Positions 5,253 to 5,903 of a DNA stretch of 5,903 nt are shown piece after piece (position 1 is the stretch's first letter; the number at the start of each line of letters is the position of its first letter). Made by a program: the position numbers and the translations under genes. A model generated the notes under the pieces. The model was given only the letters and a program-made list of their open reading frames with translations, was not told where the DNA came from and did no database searches. Source of the stretch: an uncultured Chloroflexota bacterium (lineage in GTDB: Bacteria; Chloroflexota; Chloroflexia; Chloroflexales; Roseiflexaceae). The DNA lies in contig CAIQIY010000332.1 of NCBI GenBank assembly GCA_903871975.1, positions 1 through 5,903 on the forward strand. The letters are read 5' to 3'.

Positions 5253-5903
5253 GCGTCACCCCGGGTCATCGTCAGGCGGATCGCGCCGAATGCGTTGAAC
5301 GGATCGGTCGCGACGCGGATGCGCGGATCATCGGCAGACTCGGCGACCGGATCGCGGGTGCGGTTCTGTGCGGCGAACGAGATCGATTGGAGCTGCGGCA
5401 GTCGCTCGAGCAGGCGCAGCCCCATCTCGTGCAACAGGTGCTGGATGGATTCGCTGACGAAGCCATGAAAGACATGCGCCACCACATCGCGCACCTGCTC
5501 GGCTGCGATGTAGCGCGAGACATCGGCGGCCACGCCATCCTGCGGATCGCGGTAGGTCCAGTGCAGGTCGGTGGCGATGTACAGCGGGCGGTCGCGCCGC
5601 TCGGGGAGCGTGGTGTAGCCATCACGCACAAAGCCGGTGAAGGCACTGCCGCTGATCTTGAGCAGCTCGAGGCCGACCAGCCCGCTGCGCAGCGCCGTGA
5701 GCGCGATGTCACCATCGACGCGCCGCAGCTCGAGTTCGGTCACCGCGCGTTCGTCGTGCGAGCGGCGGAACAGCAGCTCGTTGCTGATCGGTGCGCCGTC
5801 GGTGGTCAGCGGCACCGTCGGGAATGGTATCTCGCGCCCGCCGAGCCGCAACCAGCCCATCTGCGGATACGTGCGCAGCAGCGTGTGCCCCAGCTCGGCC
5901 AGC
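5249..5903 (-). CDS. Urate oxidase (factor-independent urate hydroxylase), C-terminal part
   Basis: The frame runs past the right edge of the window, so this is the last 217 residues. The ATG at 5860 is internal: the 14 codons before it read LAELGHTLLRTYPQ, matching the helix preceding this region in uricases. The enzyme oxidises urate with O2 to 5-hydroxyisourate and H2O2 without a cofactor. Seen: GSAFTGFVRDGYTTLPE followed by RRDRPL, giving the equivalents of Aspergillus uricase Phe159 (codon 5639-5641) and Arg176 (5588-5590). SIQHLLHEMG gives the substrate-binding Gln228 equivalent (5441-5443), and AAQNRT the Asn254 equivalent (5363-5365). Where many uricases have Asn-Lys-His, this one has Asn-Arg-Thr. 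As I recall, Bacillus PucL-type enzymes are similar here. The N-terminal Lys and Thr of the catalytic set lie outside the window. The gene heads an operon with uraH, overlapping it by 4 bp. Confidence 0.95.
   Translation of the reverse strand, partial: LAELGHTLLRTYPQMGWLRLGGREIPFPTVPLTTDGAPISNELLFRRSHDERAVTELELRRVDGDIALTALRSGLVGLELLKISGSAFTGFVRDGYTTLPERRDRPLYIATDLHWTYRDPQDGVAADVSRYIAAEQVRDVVAHVFHGFVSESIQHLLHEMGLRLLERLPQLQSISFAAQNRTRDPVAESADDPRIRVATDPFNAFGAIRLTMTRGDA

Noticed and set aside
4192..5259. 355-codon minus-strand frame overlapping uraH and the membrane protein
   Set aside because: Composition is almost entirely Ala, Arg and Gly, with no motif. It is in another frame from the two supported genes.
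4386..5468. 360-codon plus-strand open frame across the urate operon
   Set aside because: The product is low-complexity Arg/Gln/Ala, typical of a shadow frame, while the minus strand carries three genes with family motifs or a clear ribosome binding site.

Overview
The window is GC-rich (by eye roughly two thirds G+C) bacterial chromosome, densely packed, with strong AGGAGG-type ribosome binding sites and no sign of mobile DNA, CRISPR, tRNA or rRNA. The first gene is the C-terminal part of a large MutL/'glutamate mutase L' type ASKHA protein, of a kind I associate with Chloroflexota of the Roseiflexus/Chloroflexus type. That is my best guess at the host, but it is inference from one family plus base composition.

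Layout: (1) positions 1-1230, plus strand: 3' part of the MutL-like gene, cut by the window start. (2) 1240-1950, minus strand: a membrane-anchored cyclophilin-type peptidyl-prolyl isomerase, convergent with the first gene and only 9 bp from it. (3) 1951-2075: a compact divergent control region with two mirror-image TATAAT boxes inside an 11-bp inverted repeat, and a 12-bp perfect palindrome at the -35 end of the rightward promoter. (4) 2076-3116, plus strand: a double-SIS sugar-phosphate enzyme of the NagB-II (GlmS-related glucosamine-6-phosphate deaminase) type. (5) 3117-3230: a gap with two GC-rich hairpins, then 3231-4262: a cytoplasmic-looking serine hydrolase of the class C beta-lactamase fold. 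(6) 4305-5903, minus strand: a urate degradation operon, read right to left: urate oxidase (N-terminus outside the window), 5-hydroxyisourate hydrolase (ATGA overlap with uricase) and a six-helix membrane protein of unknown function 15 bp further on.

How the genes work together: urate oxidase and HIU hydrolase are consecutive steps of the urate-to-allantoin pathway. The third enzyme, OHCU decarboxylase, is not in the window. The SIS enzyme and the hydrolase are codirectional and may be one transcription unit, which would fit amino-sugar or cell-wall sugar salvage, but this is inference. The cyclophilin is probably an extracytoplasmic folding factor. It shares a control region with the SIS gene but has no obvious metabolic link to it.

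I do not see a clearly novel system. The items most worth a second look are the symmetric divergent promoter, the unassigned membrane protein in the urate operon, and the pairing of the signal-less serine hydrolase with the SIS enzyme.
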